Below, one piece after another: positions 63,152 to 64,000 of a DNA stretch of 64,000 bases. The notes beneath the pieces are model-generated. The model ran no database searches and was not told the origin of the DNA. It saw only the letters and a list, made by a program, of their open reading frames with translations. Made by a program: the position numbers and the translations under genes. The first letter of the stretch is position 1; every line of letters begins with the position of its first letter. The stretch covers positions 186,001 to 250,000 of the forward strand of contig JACKAU010000011.1 of the NCBI GenBank assembly GCA_020634855.1. The letters run 5' to 3'. This DNA comes from Anaerolineales bacterium. Lineage in GTDB: Bacteria; Chloroflexota; Anaerolineae; 4572-78; J111.

Positions 63152-63565
63152 CTAAAAACCGTTATCGGCGGCAATACCCAACACAACCAGGCCAATGTAA
63201 ACGCCCACAACGATCAACAGTAACAGCAGTATGACTCCTCCGGCCCCAATACTCAACCAAGACAACCGGCGGGTCCGCTCCGGATTGAGCGAATCTTTGG
63301 CCGAAACTAACCCGACTATGCCCAAAATAATGGGGAGTAGCGGCATACAGTATTGGCCCATCCCCAGCGTCACGCATGAGAGCAGCGCCATCCCGCCCAT
63401 AACCACCCCAATGAAAGCCACAAGATCGTAACTATTGCCCTGAAAAATTGTGGCTCCAGAACTTGATGGGGGCAGCCCCGGCTCTGATGATATTGAAGGT
63501 TTAGGGACAGGTAACGAGTCGTCGATGGTGGGATCAAAGTTATCTTGCATAGTCGTTGAAACCAT
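63152..63565 (-). CDS. Small membrane protein, DUF4190-like
   Basis: The 137-residue protein has a disordered Pro/Ser-rich N terminus (about 1-42) and two or three membrane segments (VAFIGVVMGGMALLSC, CMPLLPIILGIVGLVSA, IGAGGVILLLLLIVVGVYIGLVVLGI), resembling DUF4190-type proteins. Starts at 63565 or 63550 are possible; neither has a strong ribosome site, and the first overlaps a palindrome. It sits between ahcY and metK on the same strand. Function unknown. Confidence 0.6.
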   Translation of the reverse strand: MVSTTMQDNFDPTIDDSLPVPKPSISSEPGLPPSSSGATIFQGNSYDLVAFIGVVMGGMALLSCVTLGMGQYCMPLLPIILGIVGLVSAKDSLNPERTRRLSWLSIGAGGVILLLLLIVVGVYIGLVVLGIAADNGF

Positions 63566-63600
63566 AGACCCTAAAGGTTTTGAAAACCTTTAGGGTCTAT
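63564..63600. repeat. 37-base perfect palindrome after ahcY
   Basis: ATAGACCCTAAAGGTTTT, one central G, then the exact reverse complement. No T-run follows on either strand. It lies between the ahcY stop and the small membrane protein start; it may be a mobile palindrome or an mRNA-end stabiliser. Confidence 0.7.
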
Positions 63601-63608
63601 AGGGGGAT

Positions 63609-64000
63609 TTAAGTTCCTTCTTGCCAGCTATTGAGATACTTTTCTTGCTCTGGCGTCAGCACGTCGATCATAATGCCCATTGACTCCAACTTAAAGCGAG
63701 CAATCTCTTCATCGATTTCTTTGGGGACGCGGTAGACTTTGTTTTCCAGATTCTTGCCGTTTTGGAAGACATAAACCGCCGACATAGCCTGGTTAGCAAA
63801 GCTCATATCCATCACCGCCGCCGGATGGCCCTCAGCCGCGGCCAAGTTGACCAGACGACCTTCTCCTAGAAGGCGGATATTGCGGCCATCGGCCAGTTGG
63901 TATTCATCCACAAAGGTACGGGGATGTCGTCTATCAACAGCCATTTCTTCCAGGGCCGGAATGTTGATTTCAACGTTGAAGTGACCGGAATTCGAGACAC
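63609..64000 (-). CDS. ahcY: Adenosylhomocysteinase, C-terminal part (continues past the window)
   Basis: The minus-strand frame is open from the window edge to the stop at 63609, about 130 codons: SNSGHFNVEINIPALEEM, then RTFVDEYQLADGRNIRLLGEGRLVNLAAAEGHPAAVMDMSFANQ, and the tail QEKYLNSWQEGT. These are hallmark AhcY C-terminal sequences (GRLVNLAAAEGHP is diagnostic). The enzyme hydrolyses SAH to adenosine and homocysteine using bound NAD. The start lies beyond position 64000. Confidence 0.95.
   Translation of the reverse strand, partial: VSNSGHFNVEINIPALEEMAVDRRHPRTFVDEYQLADGRNIRLLGEGRLVNLAAAEGHPAAVMDMSFANQAMSAVYVFQNGKNLENKVYRVPKEIDEEIARFKLESMGIMIDVLTPEQEKYLNSWQEGT

Overview
The window looks like part of a Chloroflexota (Anaerolineae/Ardenticatenia-like) chromosome. 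Evidence: a two-copy class II-type phosphoribulokinase cluster, a fused GDP-mannose pyrophosphorylase/phosphomannomutase-like protein of the green-nonsulfur/cyanobacterial type, secreted proteins with Pro/Thr stalks and FxLYD-like C-terminal domains, a secreted protein ending in YMPVIIK, and the order rplL-rplJ-rplA-rplK-nusG-secE-tuf-tRNA-Tyr-rlmB-cysS-PIN/TRAM-radA on one strand. The assignment is inferred from gene content; no 16S rRNA gene is present.

Layout. 0-8.5 kb: a haem-binding-domain protein, a VTC-domain protein fused onto the decayed tail of a DUF4956 gene, mscL, a Rieske protein, a minus-strand cluster (methyltransferase, glycine-zipper protein, zinc-ribbon protein, 15-residue-repeat protein) and an HU/DUF4469-like protein with a structured leader. 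8.5-17.6 kb: a mobile island. An integron integrase gene (intI) lies at its right end. To its left are an IS91-type transposase and cassette-like genes (EPTP-repeat secreted protein, AlkC glycosylase, a membrane protein) separated by attC-like sites. A complete HNH-bearing group II intron sits inside one attC core, and a deleted copy of the same intron sits before another TTAGGC core. 17.7-24.3 kb: a pentose/Calvin-type cluster transcribed leftwards (prk, cbbY-like HAD, tkt, tal, second prk). 24.5-28.5 kb: a SCO1-cupredoxin-histidine kinase-response regulator operon and a fasciclin protein with an LPSTG tail.

28.8-45.2 kb is core genome: the GMPP/PMM fusion, the ribosomal protein/nusG/secE/tuf block, tRNA-Tyr, rlmB, cysS, a PIN/TRAM protein, radA, trxA, a Sua5/YwlC protein, a glycosyltransferase and a WecG/TagA protein. 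45.4-47.4 kb carries an SDR and a QueA-family protein. 47.8-58.8 kb holds two paralogous OmpR-type regulators and two paralogous secreted FxLYD-type proteins, with promoter regions sharing CTTTAG repeats spaced 11 bp apart. Among them lie a many-times-frameshifted SpaA/CnaB-type surface protein gene, an IS630-like element with its inverted repeats and TA target, and an IS4-like element. A broken multicopper oxidase gene follows. 61.3-61.8 kb is a non-coding array of twenty 20-21 bp units, then metK, a small membrane protein and the 3' part of ahcY (SAM cycle) at the right edge.

The most unusual features are the integron with HNH group II introns in attC cores, the GGTAGGAA/GGTACGAA array, a set of cloverleaf-like palindromic repeats, and the unexplained 4.8-6.4 kb cluster.
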